The position numbers were made by a program, and so were the translations under genes. A stretch of 38,360 nt of DNA. Origin: Acidobacteriota bacterium (GTDB taxonomy: Bacteria > Acidobacteriota > Vicinamibacteria > Vicinamibacterales > UBA8438). Below the pieces are notes generated by a model. That model was given only the letters and a program-made list of their open reading frames with translations, did not search any database and was not told the origin of the DNA. The stretch covers positions 1 through 38,360 of the forward strand of contig JAPOVI010000210.1 in assembly GCA_026708265.1 (NCBI GenBank), read 5' to 3'. Shown piece after piece: positions 22,567 through 30,988 of this stretch. Within the stretch, counting starts at the first letter, position 1. Every line of letters starts with the position of its first letter.

Positions 22567-23409
22567 ATGTCGGTCGAGCAGATCCTGACCGGGTTCGTCT
22601 ATCTGGCCGTCGTGCTCGTGCTGCTCGTCATCGGCAAGTGGGTCTTCGACCTGCTGCACCGGCGCTTCGTCCTCCGGACCGAGCTCATCGAGCGGGACAA
22701 CCTGGCCGTGGCCGCGGCGGTGGCCGGCTACTACCTGGGCGTGGTCATCGTCCTGGCCGGCGTCGTCTCGGGCCCGGCCTCGTTCAGCCTGCTCGACGAC
22801 GTGATCGGTCTGGCCCTCTTCGGCCTGCTGGGCATCGTGCTGCTCAACCTGTCGGCCTGGATCAACGACAGGGTGGTGTTCCGGCAGTTCGTCATCGAGC
22901 GCGAGATCGTCGAGGACCGCAACGTCGGCGTCGGCCTCATCGAGGGCGGCAACTACGTGGCGATGGGCCTCGTCACGGCCGGCGCGATGTCGGGCGAGGG
23001 CGGCCTGGCATCGGGGCTGGCGTTCTGGATCGGCGGCCTCGTGGCGCTCCTCGTCGCAGGGCTGCTGTACGACCGCATCACGTCGTACGACCTCCACGAC
23101 CAGATCGAGCGCGGCAACGTCGCGGTGGCGATCGCCTTCGCCGGGGTGCTCGTCGGCTTCGGGAACATCATCCGGCTGGCCGGCGAGGGCGACTTCGTCT
23201 CCTGGAACGCGAGCCTGACCGAGTTCGGCTACTACACCGTGGTCGGACTGGTCCTGCTGCCGCTGGTCCGGCTCTTCGCGGACAAGGTGCTGCTGCCCGG
23301 CGCGAGCCTGAGCGACGAGCTGCTCCAGGACTCGCCCAACCTGGGCGCCGGGGTCATCGAGGCGACCACCTATCTCGCGGCGTCGATGCTGATCGGCCTG
23401 ACGCTCTGA
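22567..23409 (+). CDS. DUF350 membrane protein with duplicated domain (YjfL-like)
   Basis: The product is about 280 residues with roughly eight hydrophobic helices. Two tandem DUF350 units are visible: 'ELIERDNLAVAAAVAGYYLGVVIVLAG' with 'EDRNVGVGLIEGGNYVAMGLVTAG', and 'DQIERGNVAVAIAFAGVLVGFGNII' with 'DSPNLGAGVIEATTYLAASMLIG'. Two ATGs are adjacent (22564, 22567). The second is chosen because GGGAGG is six bases away, against three for the first. DUF350 proteins are inner-membrane proteins of unknown activity, strongly linked to PspA-family and aminopropyltransferase genes. It starts about 15 bases after the lipoprotein gene. Confidence 0.9.
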   Translation: MSVEQILTGFVYLAVVLVLLVIGKWVFDLLHRRFVLRTELIERDNLAVAAAVAGYYLGVVIVLAGVVSGPASFSLLDDVIGLALFGLLGIVLLNLSAWINDRVVFRQFVIEREIVEDRNVGVGLIEGGNYVAMGLVTAGAMSGEGGLASGLAFWIGGLVALLVAGLLYDRITSYDLHDQIERGNVAVAIAFAGVLVGFGNIIRLAGEGDFVSWNASLTEFGYYTVVGLVLLPLVRLFADKVLLPGASLSDELLQDSPNLGAGVIEATTYLAASMLIGLTL

Positions 23410-23424
23410 CGTCCCCGCCGGCCG

Positions 23425-24495
23425 ATGGGCATCCGCACCATCCCCGTCGCGCGGCCGTTCGCGACGCTCCTGGCGTTCCTGCGCCGGGAGAACCTGTTTC
23501 GGCTGGCGGGCGTGATCGTCGTTCTGATCCTGGCCGGGGCGGCCGGGTTGACCTTGTTCGAGGAGGACCGGCCGTTCCCCGACGCCGTCTGGTGGGCCAT
23601 CGTCACCCTGACCACGGTCGGCTTCGGCGACATCGCGCCGGTTTCGCTCGGCGGTCGCCTGATCGGCGTCGTGCTGATGTTCTTCGGCATCGGCGTGCTG
23701 GGCACGTTCACGGCGACCATCGCCGGCGTGTTCGTCGAGAAGCGGGCGAGGAGGGACCGCGGCATGGAACCGTCCGACCTGGAAGGGCACATCGTCCTGT
23801 GCGGCTGGAACGACCGCACGCGCGAGATCCTGAAGGACCTGCGGGCCGATTCGCGGGCTGCCGACGCCGACATCGTCCTGCTGGCGGAGGTCGAGACCAG
23901 GCCGGTCGACGACGAGCGGCTCCACTTCGTGCGCGGCGACGTCAACGAGGAGGACCTCAAGCGGGCCGGGCTGGAACGCGCGGCCACCGTGGTGCTGGTG
24001 GGGGACCGCGGGCTCGACTACCAGGCGCGCGACGCCCGGGCCGTGCTGTCGGTCCTGACGGTGAAGAGCATCAACCCGGCCGTCTACGCGATCGTGGAGC
24101 TGGCCGGCGAGGAGAACGCCCGCCACTCGGAACGGGCGGGCGCCGACGAGGTCATCGTGGGCGCCGACCTCTGCAGCCGGGTCATCTCGACCGCAACCCT
24201 CGATCACGGCATCTCCACCGTCGTGCGCGAGCTGCTCAGCGCCCAGGAGGGTCAGAACCTCATCACCGTCCCGGTGGACGACGCCGACGCGGGAAGGGGG
24301 TTCCTCGACCTGTTCTGCGAGCTCAAGCGGCAGCGGGGGATGATCGCGCTGGCGATACAGCGCCGCCGGGACGCGGACGGAAAGAGGGAGATCGTGACGA
24401 ACCCCGACTCGAACGAGCCGGTGCATGCGGGTGACCACCTCGTGGTCGTCGCGGCGCAGTCGGGGGCCGGGACCGGCCCGCCGCCGGGTGCGTGA
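23425..24495 (+). CDS. MthK-like potassium channel with RCK domain
   Basis: The 356-residue product has two membrane helices flanking a pore loop (about 27-110) with the K+ selectivity filter 'TTVGFGD' (63-69). An RCK/TrkA-N domain follows ('LEGHIVLCGWNDRTREILKDL', 'LHFVRGDVNEEDLKRAGL', 'AGADEVIVGADLCSRVIS'), and then a C-terminal RCK/TrkA-C part ending 'VHAGDHLVVVA'. The 'LCGW' motif in place of GxGxxG is also seen in the Ca2+-gated channel MthK. It would release K+ in response to a cytoplasmic ligand, which fits a membrane-stress operon. It starts 15 bases after the DUF350 gene. Confidence 0.92.
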   Translation: MGIRTIPVARPFATLLAFLRRENLFRLAGVIVVLILAGAAGLTLFEEDRPFPDAVWWAIVTLTTVGFGDIAPVSLGGRLIGVVLMFFGIGVLGTFTATIAGVFVEKRARRDRGMEPSDLEGHIVLCGWNDRTREILKDLRADSRAADADIVLLAEVETRPVDDERLHFVRGDVNEEDLKRAGLERAATVVLVGDRGLDYQARDARAVLSVLTVKSINPAVYAIVELAGEENARHSERAGADEVIVGADLCSRVISTATLDHGISTVVRELLSAQEGQNLITVPVDDADAGRGFLDLFCELKRQRGMIALAIQRRRDADGKREIVTNPDSNEPVHAGDHLVVVAAQSGAGTGPPPGA

Positions 24496-24578
24496 ACCGC
24501 CCCGCCGGCCGCATCGTAATCTAGAAGAGGAAGCTGTGACGGCAAGTGCTACAGTCGCGCGGGGAGGCGCGGGTTTCG

Positions 24579-24986
24579 ATGTCTGAGCATCTCGACAAGG
24601 TCCGAGAGTACCTGCTGGAGCTCGGGGTCACCATCGTGACGGAGGACGAGGCCGAGGAGTTGGTGGTGATCGAGGACGAGGACGCCGGCATCAAGCAGAT
24701 GGTCATCGACTGCGAGCCGCCCCTCGTCATCCTCGAGCAGTTGATCGGCGAGGTGCCACCGGAGCCCCGCGATCTCTTCACGCGGCTGCTGCAGATGAAC
24801 AACACCCTGGTGCACGGTGGGTTCGTCCTCGACGAGACGGGCCGGCGCGTCCTCTACCGCGACACGCTGCAGCTCGCCAACCTCGACGCGAACGAGCTGC
24901 ACGGCTCGATACAATCGCTCTCGCTGGCCCTGGCGGAGTACGGCGCCGAGCTGCTCACCTACTGGCAGGGCACGAACCGGAGTTGA
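24579..24986 (+). CDS. YbjN-like/T3SS-chaperone-fold protein
   Basis: The 135-residue acidic cytoplasmic product reads 'MSEHLDKVREYLLELGVTIVTEDEAEELVVIEDED' at the start. 'FTRLLQMNNTLVHGGFVLDETGRRVLYRDTLQLANLDANELHGSIQSL' follows, with an ending 'ALAEYGAELLTYW'. The helix-strand pattern with LL-x-x-N-N-x-L-x-x-G-x-F is that of YbjN/CesT-like peptide-binding chaperone folds. ATG 24579 is chosen, with GGGGAGG 11 bases upstream; GTG 24546 is possible. It lies between the channel and PspA genes, so it may chaperone or regulate PspA. That role is inferred. Confidence 0.78.
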   Translation: MSEHLDKVREYLLELGVTIVTEDEAEELVVIEDEDAGIKQMVIDCEPPLVILEQLIGEVPPEPRDLFTRLLQMNNTLVHGGFVLDETGRRVLYRDTLQLANLDANELHGSIQSLSLALAEYGAELLTYWQGTNRS

Positions 24987-25022
24987 CGGCACAGTTGGGA
25001 CTGTGCAAGGAGAGAAGAGAGA

Positions 25023-25736
25023 ATGGCCGGGTTTTTCAGCCGATTGTTCAAGGTCGCGGAAGCCAACGCCCACGCCGCGGTGGATCATCTGGAGGATCCC
25101 ATCAAGATGACGGAGCAGGGCATCCGCGACCTCAAGCGGAACCTGCAGGCGGCGATGGTCAGCCTGGCGCAGGTCAAGTCGTTGGCCATCCGCCTCCACA
25201 AGGAGGGCGACGACCACAAGAAGCGGGCCGCCGAGTACGAGCGCAAGGCGATGCTGCTCCTCAAGCGGATGGAGTCCGGTGAGATGCAGGCCGCCGATGC
25301 GGAGCGGCTGGCGACCGCCGCCCTCGAGAAGAAGGAGGACGCGGTGCGGCTCGCGGCGCGGGTGAACGGCGATCACCAGACCCAGCAGCGGATGGCCGAT
25401 CAGCTCCAGGCCAAGGTGGACGACCTGAAGCGCAAGATCGCCCGCTACGAGAACGACCTCGTCACGCTGCGGGCGCGCGCGCGCACCGCCTCGTCGATGC
25501 GCAAGATCAACCAGCAACTCGCTGGCGTCGACGCCAGCGGCACGGTGGCGATGCTGGAGAAGATGAAGCACAAGGTCGAGGAGGAGGAGTCGCTCGCCGA
25601 GGCCTACGACCAGCTCAACGACGTCGGCCGCAGCGTCGACGACGACATCGACAAGGCGCTGACGACCTCGTCGCCCAGCGCCGCCGCCGACTCGCTGGCC
25701 GCGCTGAAGCAGAAGATGGGCATCGCGACGGCATAG
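25023..25736 (+). CDS. pspA: PspA/IM30 family membrane-stress protein
   Basis: The 237-residue product begins 'MAGFFSRLFKVAEANAHAAVDHLEDPIKMTEQGIRDL', the amphipathic helix and first hairpin of PspA/Vipp1 proteins (ESCRT-III superfamily). Long Lys/Glu/Ala-rich coiled coils follow ('KKRAAEYERKAMLLLKRME', 'MADQLQAKVDDLKRKIARYENDL'), then 'RTASSMRKINQQLAGVD' and a C-terminal tail 'SLAALKQKMGI'. The length is normal. Such proteins coat and stabilise the inner membrane under stress. A good ribosome-binding site (GGAGAGAAGAGAG) precedes the ATG. It closes the six-gene operon and is followed by a strong hairpin. Confidence 0.95.
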   Translation: MAGFFSRLFKVAEANAHAAVDHLEDPIKMTEQGIRDLKRNLQAAMVSLAQVKSLAIRLHKEGDDHKKRAAEYERKAMLLLKRMESGEMQAADAERLATAALEKKEDAVRLAARVNGDHQTQQRMADQLQAKVDDLKRKIARYENDLVTLRARARTASSMRKINQQLAGVDASGTVAMLEKMKHKVEEEESLAEAYDQLNDVGRSVDDDIDKALTTSSPSAAADSLAALKQKMGIATA

Positions 25737-25768
25737 GCGCGCCGCCGCGCAGCTCCCCGTGCACCTCC

Positions 25769-25805
25769 GGACCGCCCGGACTCCTTCGCAGGGGCCGGGC
25801 GGTCC
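25769..25805. terminator. Bidirectional terminator-like hairpin after pspA
   Basis: GGACCGCCCGG (25769-25779) and CCGGGCGGTCC (25795-25805) form a perfect 11-bp GC-rich stem with a 15-base loop. It lies between the pspA stop and the stop of the convergent flavoprotein gene. There is no clear U-tract on either strand. Confidence 0.6.
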
Positions 25806-25823
25806 TGCGTACCCGGCCGGCGA

Positions 25824-27503
25824 TCAGAGCGAGCTCGCGAACGGATGGGCGAGCTCGCGCATCACCTCTTCCGCGGCGCGGACGCCGTGGTACTGCGCTT
25901 CCTCGAACACGGAGATCCCGCTCATGTCCGAATGAGCGAAGTGGACCGCCCCGTGCCGGGACGCGGCCGCACGCCGCTCCTCGCCCCAGATGAAGCCGGG
26001 GACGGGGCGGATCATCGCGTGCCCCCAGAGCATGACGTCGACGTGGGTGACCAGCGACTCGATGTCGGGGTGCGCCTGCCCGAGGTCGGCCAGGATCAGC
26101 GACACCCAGTCGCGCCACTCGCGCTCCAGCATCCACGCGCGCGCGGCGGCCGGGTTCGGCGCCGTGAGCGGCAGGTAGTAGGTCAGCACGCTCCGCCCCG
26201 GCGCGATCCGCAGGTCCTGGTGGGTGGCGACGACGTAGCCGAGCGACGGGCTGTCGGCAAGCACGTTGTCCCAGGCGGCGCCGTCCGGCAGACGGCGGAC
26301 GGTGAGATTGGCGACCATCCACGGCGAGTAGGTGAACGCGTCGAGGCCGCCCGGCGCGTAGCCCTCGATGACGTGGCGAGCCGTGAACCGCGGGAGGGCG
26401 TAGATGGCATGGCGTGCGCGGAACCGCACCGCGTTCCCGGTGCGCGTGTCGAGGGCGTCGATCTCGATTCCCGGCGCCCCGGCGCTCCGCACGCGGAAGG
26501 CCAGCATCCCCGTGCGGACGCGGTCGCCGATGCGGTCCAGGTAGTGACGGACGATCCGGCCGTTCCCCTCCGGCCACGTCAGGTACTCGACGTCGTCGGG
26601 ACGCGAGCAGAAGTAGTGCCAGCCCGCCCAGGCCGACGTCGTGTCGATCGTGCAGCCGTAGTCGTCGCGGCAGCAGTAGTCGACGTACCATCGAAGGTCG
26701 GGTGAGGTCCACCCGGCGCGATCGAGGTACTCGCGCATCGACAGGCGGTCGAGCCCGACGATCGCGGGGTCGGCCGTGCTGAGCGCCACGGGCAGGGCGA
26801 ACGCCCGCCGGCCCTCCGCATCCCGGTAGTCGCGGAAAGCGGCAACCTGCCGCTCGAAGGCCGCGAGCTCGGCCATCGCGCCGCCCCCGTCGCCGTCCGG
26901 GTCCACAACGTCCCGCGCCGACAGTCCCGCCCGCCACCGTCCGTCGACGAAGCGCCGCTCCTGCGGCGCGTGGCAGAGGTGGCGCGGGTCGTAGCGGGGG
27001 GCGCCGTCCGGCCCGTACCCCTCGACGAGGCCCATCTCCTCGACCAGCTCGCGGACGGCGGTGGCTTCGGCCGTCGGCACCGGCAGGTAGTGCGCGCCCC
27101 ACGGGTAGGCCGAGACGTCGTTCGCTCCCCAGCGCGCGTTCCCGCCCGCCTCCGGCTCGAGCTCCAGCACCGTGAAGTCGTGGAACCCGCTGCGGGCCAG
27201 CTTCCAGGCGGCCGAGAGCCCCGCGATGCCGGCGCCGACGATGACCACCGGCACGTCCTGCGCCTGCGGCGGCGCGGGCCATCGGGGCGCAGATCCCGGC
27301 GGCGTCGGCCGCAGGAGATGTCCGGCCCGGTGGGAGGCGCCGACTATGGCGCCGCTGATGCGGCCGGCGTCGAGCGCGCTGTCAGCGGCAGGAGGGAGAC
27401 CGCGGGAGCAGCCGACCGCCATCGCCGCCGTGGCGCCGGAGCCCGCGCGGAGGAACCCCCGGCGGGTCAGCCCGCGGCTCCGACGCTTGCCCCTCGCGGT
27501 CAC
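25824..27503 (-). CDS. Tat-exported FAD-dependent amine oxidase-like protein
   Basis: From GTG 27503 the product is 559 residues. It has a twin-arginine signal 'LTRRGFLRAGSGATAAMAVGCSRG', whose Cys could also be a lipobox. After a linker comes the FAD-binding 'VVIVGAGIAGLSAAWKLARSG' and 'VLELEPEAGGNARWG', the dinucleotide-binding and GG motifs of the flavin amine oxidase family. Later parts include 'AIYALPRFTARHVIEGY' and 'VHFAHSDMSGISVFEEAQYHGVRAAEEV', the usual C-terminal FAD-contacting segment. The Tat signal fits export with the cofactor already bound. The substrate is unknown. The start overlaps a short upstream frame by four bases (GTGA). Confidence 0.85.
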   Translation of the reverse strand: MTARGKRRSRGLTRRGFLRAGSGATAAMAVGCSRGLPPAADSALDAGRISGAIVGASHRAGHLLRPTPPGSAPRWPAPPQAQDVPVVIVGAGIAGLSAAWKLARSGFHDFTVLELEPEAGGNARWGANDVSAYPWGAHYLPVPTAEATAVRELVEEMGLVEGYGPDGAPRYDPRHLCHAPQERRFVDGRWRAGLSARDVVDPDGDGGGAMAELAAFERQVAAFRDYRDAEGRRAFALPVALSTADPAIVGLDRLSMREYLDRAGWTSPDLRWYVDYCCRDDYGCTIDTTSAWAGWHYFCSRPDDVEYLTWPEGNGRIVRHYLDRIGDRVRTGMLAFRVRSAGAPGIEIDALDTRTGNAVRFRARHAIYALPRFTARHVIEGYAPGGLDAFTYSPWMVANLTVRRLPDGAAWDNVLADSPSLGYVVATHQDLRIAPGRSVLTYYLPLTAPNPAAARAWMLEREWRDWVSLILADLGQAHPDIESLVTHVDVMLWGHAMIRPVPGFIWGEERRAAASRHGAVHFAHSDMSGISVFEEAQYHGVRAAEEVMRELAHPFASSL

Positions 27504-27619
27504 GCCGCGTCCCGGTCGCGGCGGCCGGCGAAGAGACCCTCCAGCGAGCCTTCGAGCTTCACCATCCGCTCCCGGTTGTCCCCGAGTACCCATTGCACCC
27601 GGTCGAAGCGCTTGAGCAT
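27500..27619 (-). CDS. Possible 39-residue peptide before the flavoprotein gene
   Basis: A short frame from ATG 27619 encodes 'MLKRFDRVQWVLGDNRERM' followed by 'VKLEGSLEGLFAGRRDRDAA'. It looks like one amphipathic helix and stops in a GTGA overlap with the flavoprotein start, suggesting translational coupling. No strong ribosome-binding site is seen. The sequence is less Arg/Pro-biased than chance frames in this DNA, but the gene is unproven. Confidence 0.35.
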   Translation of the reverse strand: MLKRFDRVQWVLGDNRERMVKLEGSLEGLFAGRRDRDAA

Positions 27620-27704
27620 CTCGCTGGTGAGGTTCAGCGTATCACGTCGGTCCGACCTCACCCGGGTGGCTCCCCGGCGGGTCAGCCCGCTGCCGCTCGC
27701 AAGC

Positions 27705-27740
27705 CCCGCCACGACGGTCGGGCCCAAACGAGGGCTTCGG
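27705..27740. repeat. 36-bp direct repeat, copy 1
   Basis: This copy starts CCCGCCACGACGGTCGGGCC and ends GAGGGCTTCGG. It matches copy 2 at 27779-27814 at 35 of 36 positions; the difference is AAACG against AGACG. The copies are 38 bases apart in the region between the divergent flavoprotein and TonB-receptor genes. Confidence 0.85.
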
Positions 27741-27778
27741 ACGCCCAGCGGTGGTGGCGGCACCCCGGCCGCGTACCT

Positions 27779-27814
27779 CCCGCCACGACGGTCGGGCCCA
27801 GACGAGGGCTTCGG
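27779..27814. repeat. 36-bp direct repeat, copy 2
   Basis: This is the second copy of the repeat at 27705-27740, in the same orientation and with one mismatch. It ends about 50 bases before the first possible start of the TonB-receptor gene. Confidence 0.85.
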
Positions 27815-27854
27815 GGCCGAGGGGCGCGGCGGCCGGCCCCGCCGCAACCGCGGC

Positions 27855-27863
27855 TGCTACGAT
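27855..27863 (+). promoter_or_regulatory. Candidate extended -10 element before the TonB receptor
   Basis: TGCTACGAT fits the extended -10 form (TG-n-TACGAT, four of six). No -35 is recognisable. If real, transcription would start after the ATG at 27864, and translation of the receptor would have to start at the in-frame GTG 27975. Confidence 0.3.
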
Positions 27864-30800
27864 ATGCTTGTGACGGTCAGCACACTTTTTGCCCTTCCAT
27901 CGGTCACTTTCTTCACCCGGAACGCGACGCCGACCCCCGGCACGGATCGCCCGCACCGCCGCGGGCGAAGACCGGTGCCGTGGCGCACCGCCGCGCTCGC
28001 CGCCCGCGTCGTCGCCGCCGCCACCCTGATCGCCGCCGCTCCCGCCACGGCCCAGCCGACCGGCGCCATCGAGGGGACGGTGGCCGACGTGCAGGGTCTC
28101 GCGGTGCCGGGCGCCACCGTCACCCTCAGCGGCGAGGAGCTCATCGCCCCGCTCGTCGCGTTCACCCTCGTCGACGGCTCCTACCGCTTCCGCGCCCTCG
28201 GCCGCGGATCGTACGACCTGACGTTCGAACTGGCGGGCTTCCGGACGCTCGTTCGCGAGGGAGTGCTCGTCGAGGGCAGCCGCGTGAGCCGGATCGACGC
28301 GGGGCTCGAGGTCGCGACGGTGGCGGAGACGGTCACCGTCACCGGCGACGCGCCCGTGGTGGACATCCGGACCACGGCGCTCGTCAACGACTTCGGCGTC
28401 GAGGAGCTGCAGGACGTCCCGTCCGCCACCGACGTGTGGGCCGTGCTCGGCCAGACGTCGGGCGTCCGCATGCGCGGCTTCGATGTCGGCGGCTCCCACA
28501 AGAGCCAGCAGACGGGATACGAGAGCTTCGGCATCCGCGACCAGAACCGCATCCTCGCCGACGGCATCGACACGACGGAGGGGGACGGCGGCACCGGCTT
28601 CTACTTCGACTACTACTCCATCGAGGAGTTCACCACCACGGCGGCGGGCGCCGACGTGGAGATGACCGCCCCCGGCTCGCTGGTCATGATGACCATGAAG
28701 AGCGGCGGCGACGTCTTCAGCGGCATGTTCCACGGCGACTACGAGCACGAGAGCTTCGTCGGCGACAACCGCGACGCGGACCTCGAGTCGCGGGGCTACA
28801 CCGGCAACCCGAACCTGCTCTTCTTCGAGACCCACGCCGACCTGGGCGGCCCCATCCTGCGCGACCGGGCCTGGTTCTACGGCTTCTACAACCACTTCCG
28901 CATCGACAAGGCAGTCTCGGGCGTAGACCGCTCGGTGGCCACCGACCTCGGCGACTTCGACAACTTCGGGGGCAAGGTGACGCTGCGGCCGAGCGACCGG
29001 GACCGGTTCATCGGGTACACGCAGTGGGGCCTCAAGGAGAAGCCCAAGCGGGGCCTGTCGACCGACGTCGGCCCGGACTCCGTGCTGGCCCAGGCCAGTT
29101 GGAGCTGGGCGCACAAGGGGGAGTGGCAGCGGATCTGGAACGACCGGACCTTCACGACGACGGCCGTCAAGCACTTCGGCTTCGGCTGGCCGATGGTCCC
29201 GCAGGTCGCCCCCGGGCCGAACCCGCCGCGCCTCGACGCCGCCACGGGACGCCTCAGCGGGGCCGGCTGGTTCCCGGGCGTCGACGGCGCGCCGCCGTTC
29301 ACGTTCGTCCGCTGGAAGCCGCAGGTGACGTTCAGCACGAGCCACTACGTTCCCGACTTCGGCGGCAGCCACGACCTGAAGGTCGGCTACGAGTTCCAGA
29401 TCGACAGCGCCCGGTTCGGGTCCAACGCCAATTCCGGGCACGTTCGCTACCTCGACGACAGTGAGAACGACCGGCCGTTCCACGTCGACCGCATCATGCT
29501 GTTCAGCATGCCGGCCGAGGGCGAGATCGCGTCCGACAACCGGAACCGGCACCACGCGGCGTACTTCCAGGACACGTGGCGCCCGACGGAACGGCTCACG
29601 CTGAACCTCGGCGTTCGCTACGAGCAGCAGCACACCTACTTCCTCGACGCGGAGTCGAATCCCCACTTCGCCGACTTCTTCCCGACCGGGGCGATCGGCG
29701 GCCAGACCAGCGTCGTCTGGAACACCTGGGCGCCGCGGCTGGGTCTGACGTTCGCGCTCGCCGAGCGCACCGTGCTCAAGGGGCACTTCGGCCGCTACTA
29801 CGTCAACCTCGCCGACTCCCACGGAGCCGCCAATCCCGCCAGCACGTCCTGGATCCGCTACGCGTTTCTCGACCCGAACGCCAACGGGATCTACGACGGC
29901 CCCGAGGAGCTGGGCGCCAAGCTCGCCGAACTGGGCGCCACGGGCACGACGCTCCGGACGATCGGGACGCCCATCGACCCGGACCTTGCGACGGAGTTCG
30001 TCGACGAGATCAACGTATCGCTCGAGCACGAGTTGCGGCAGGACACCGCGCTACGGGTCTCCTACGTGCGCAAGGACCTGAGCGGCGACAGCGGCCTCTG
30101 GAACGGGCCGCAGCAGGAGGCGCTGCTCGCCGGAAGAGGCATCGCGTGCACGGCCGACCCGGGCTGGGACTGCCCGATCAACGTGCTCACCGGCGCGCCG
30201 ATCCACGTTCAGCGCGTGCCCGACGACCTCGCGGGGACGGTCGACAACCGCATCGCCGCGTTCCCCGGCATGCACGCCTCCTACGACACCCTGCAGGTGG
30301 CGGTGGACCGCCGCTTCACGGGCGGGCTGCTGCTGCAGGCGAGCTTCGACTACCAGTGGCGGGACGAGTTCCGCGCCGCGGCCGGCGAGACGCGGAGCCC
30401 GTTGTTCGCCGATCCGCTGGTCGTCGGCTCGGGCGGGCACGGGCGGATCTGGCAGAACCACAGCCTCGACGTGCCGGCCCGGCAGGCCACCACGAACTGG
30501 GGCGGCCGGCTGCTGGCCCGCATCGACCTGCCCTGGGCCGTCGGCCTGTCGGCCAACGTCCGGCACCAGAGCGGCTGGCCCTACGCACCGATCCAGCGGG
30601 TCGACATCCCCGGCACCGGCACCAACCAGCCGATCTTCCTGACGAACCTCGCCGCGAACCGCTCCGAGAACGTGACGATCGTCGACCTGCGCCTGGACAA
30701 GGCGATCGCGGCCGGGGCGCGCGGCCGGCTGACCTTGATGGCCGACTTCTACAACCTGCTGAACGCCAACGCCGTCACCAACTTCTCGCTGCGGACGGGC

Positions 30801-30869
30801 GACTACGAGCGCGTCATCGCCGCTCTCGATCCGCTGGCGATGAAGCTGGGCCTGCGCTTTCAGTGGTGA
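27864..30869 (+). CDS. Oar-like TonB-dependent receptor with carboxypeptidase-regulatory domain
   Basis: From ATG 27864 the product is 1001 residues. The clear Sec signal ('WRTAALAARVVAAATLIAAAPATAQ') starts 37 codons later at GTG 27975, which may be the true start. Mature parts in order: a CarboxypepD_reg-like beta sandwich ('GAIEGTVADVQGLAVPGATVTLSG', 'GSYRFRALGRGSYDLTFELAGF'); then the plug ('VAETVTVTGDAPVVDIRTTALVNDF'). A large outer-membrane barrel with many alternating strands follows ('AAYFQDTWRPTERLTLNLGVRYEQQ', 'LGLTFALAERTVLKGHFGRYYVNL'). It ends in a Trp ('LGLRFQW'), as expected for outer-membrane insertion. The length and layout are typical of acidobacterial receptors. The ligand is unknown. 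Confidence 0.9.
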   Translation: MLVTVSTLFALPSVTFFTRNATPTPGTDRPHRRGRRPVPWRTAALAARVVAAATLIAAAPATAQPTGAIEGTVADVQGLAVPGATVTLSGEELIAPLVAFTLVDGSYRFRALGRGSYDLTFELAGFRTLVREGVLVEGSRVSRIDAGLEVATVAETVTVTGDAPVVDIRTTALVNDFGVEELQDVPSATDVWAVLGQTSGVRMRGFDVGGSHKSQQTGYESFGIRDQNRILADGIDTTEGDGGTGFYFDYYSIEEFTTTAAGADVEMTAPGSLVMMTMKSGGDVFSGMFHGDYEHESFVGDNRDADLESRGYTGNPNLLFFETHADLGGPILRDRAWFYGFYNHFRIDKAVSGVDRSVATDLGDFDNFGGKVTLRPSDRDRFIGYTQWGLKEKPKRGLSTDVGPDSVLAQASWSWAHKGEWQRIWNDRTFTTTAVKHFGFGWPMVPQVAPGPNPPRLDAATGRLSGAGWFPGVDGAPPFTFVRWKPQVTFSTSHYVPDFGGSHDLKVGYEFQIDSARFGSNANSGHVRYLDDSENDRPFHVDRIMLFSMPAEGEIASDNRNRHHAAYFQDTWRPTERLTLNLGVRYEQQHTYFLDAESNPHFADFFPTGAIGGQTSVVWNTWAPRLGLTFALAERTVLKGHFGRYYVNLADSHGAANPASTSWIRYAFLDPNANGIYDGPEELGAKLAELGATGTTLRTIGTPIDPDLATEFVDEINVSLEHELRQDTALRVSYVRKDLSGDSGLWNGPQQEALLAGRGIACTADPGWDCPINVLTGAPIHVQRVPDDLAGTVDNRIAAFPGMHASYDTLQVAVDRRFTGGLLLQASFDYQWRDEFRAAAGETRSPLFADPLVVGSGGHGRIWQNHSLDVPARQATTNWGGRLLARIDLPWAVGLSANVRHQSGWPYAPIQRVDIPGTGTNQPIFLTNLAANRSENVTIVDLRLDKAIAAGARGRLTLMADFYNLLNANAVTNFSLRTGDYERVIAALDPLAMKLGLRFQW

Positions 30870-30907
30870 GGCGATCGCCTGGGCCTGCCCTTCCCTGGCG
30901 GGGCGGA

Positions 30908-30935
30908 TGGACTCCCCGGGCGGTTCCCTCATAAT
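30908..30935 (+). promoter_or_regulatory. Candidate promoter for the small secreted protein gene
   Basis: TGGACT (30908-30913, four of six) and CATAAT (30930-30935, five of six) are 16 bases apart, about 53 bases before the ATG at 30989. It lies in the gap after the TonB-receptor gene. Confidence 0.4.
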
Positions 30936-30988
30936 GGAGGCCCGGCCGGAGCGCCCGGTCTGGCGGGATCGTGCGGAAGGAGATCGTC

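Noticed and set aside
27457-27690. 19-bp exact repeat CCCCGGCGGGTCAGCCCGC at 27457-27475 and 27672-27690
   Set aside because: The first copy encodes the Tat motif; in DNA this GC-rich one short match is weak evidence of duplication.
27642-30029. 795-codon minus-strand open frame opposite the TonB receptor
   Set aside because: Val/Ala/Arg/Glu-rich shadow of the receptor gene with no domains.
30869-30880. AGGCGATCGCCT palindrome after the TonB-receptor stop
   Set aside because: A 12-bp GC-rich palindrome is likely by chance, and no second copy with a regulatory position was noticed.
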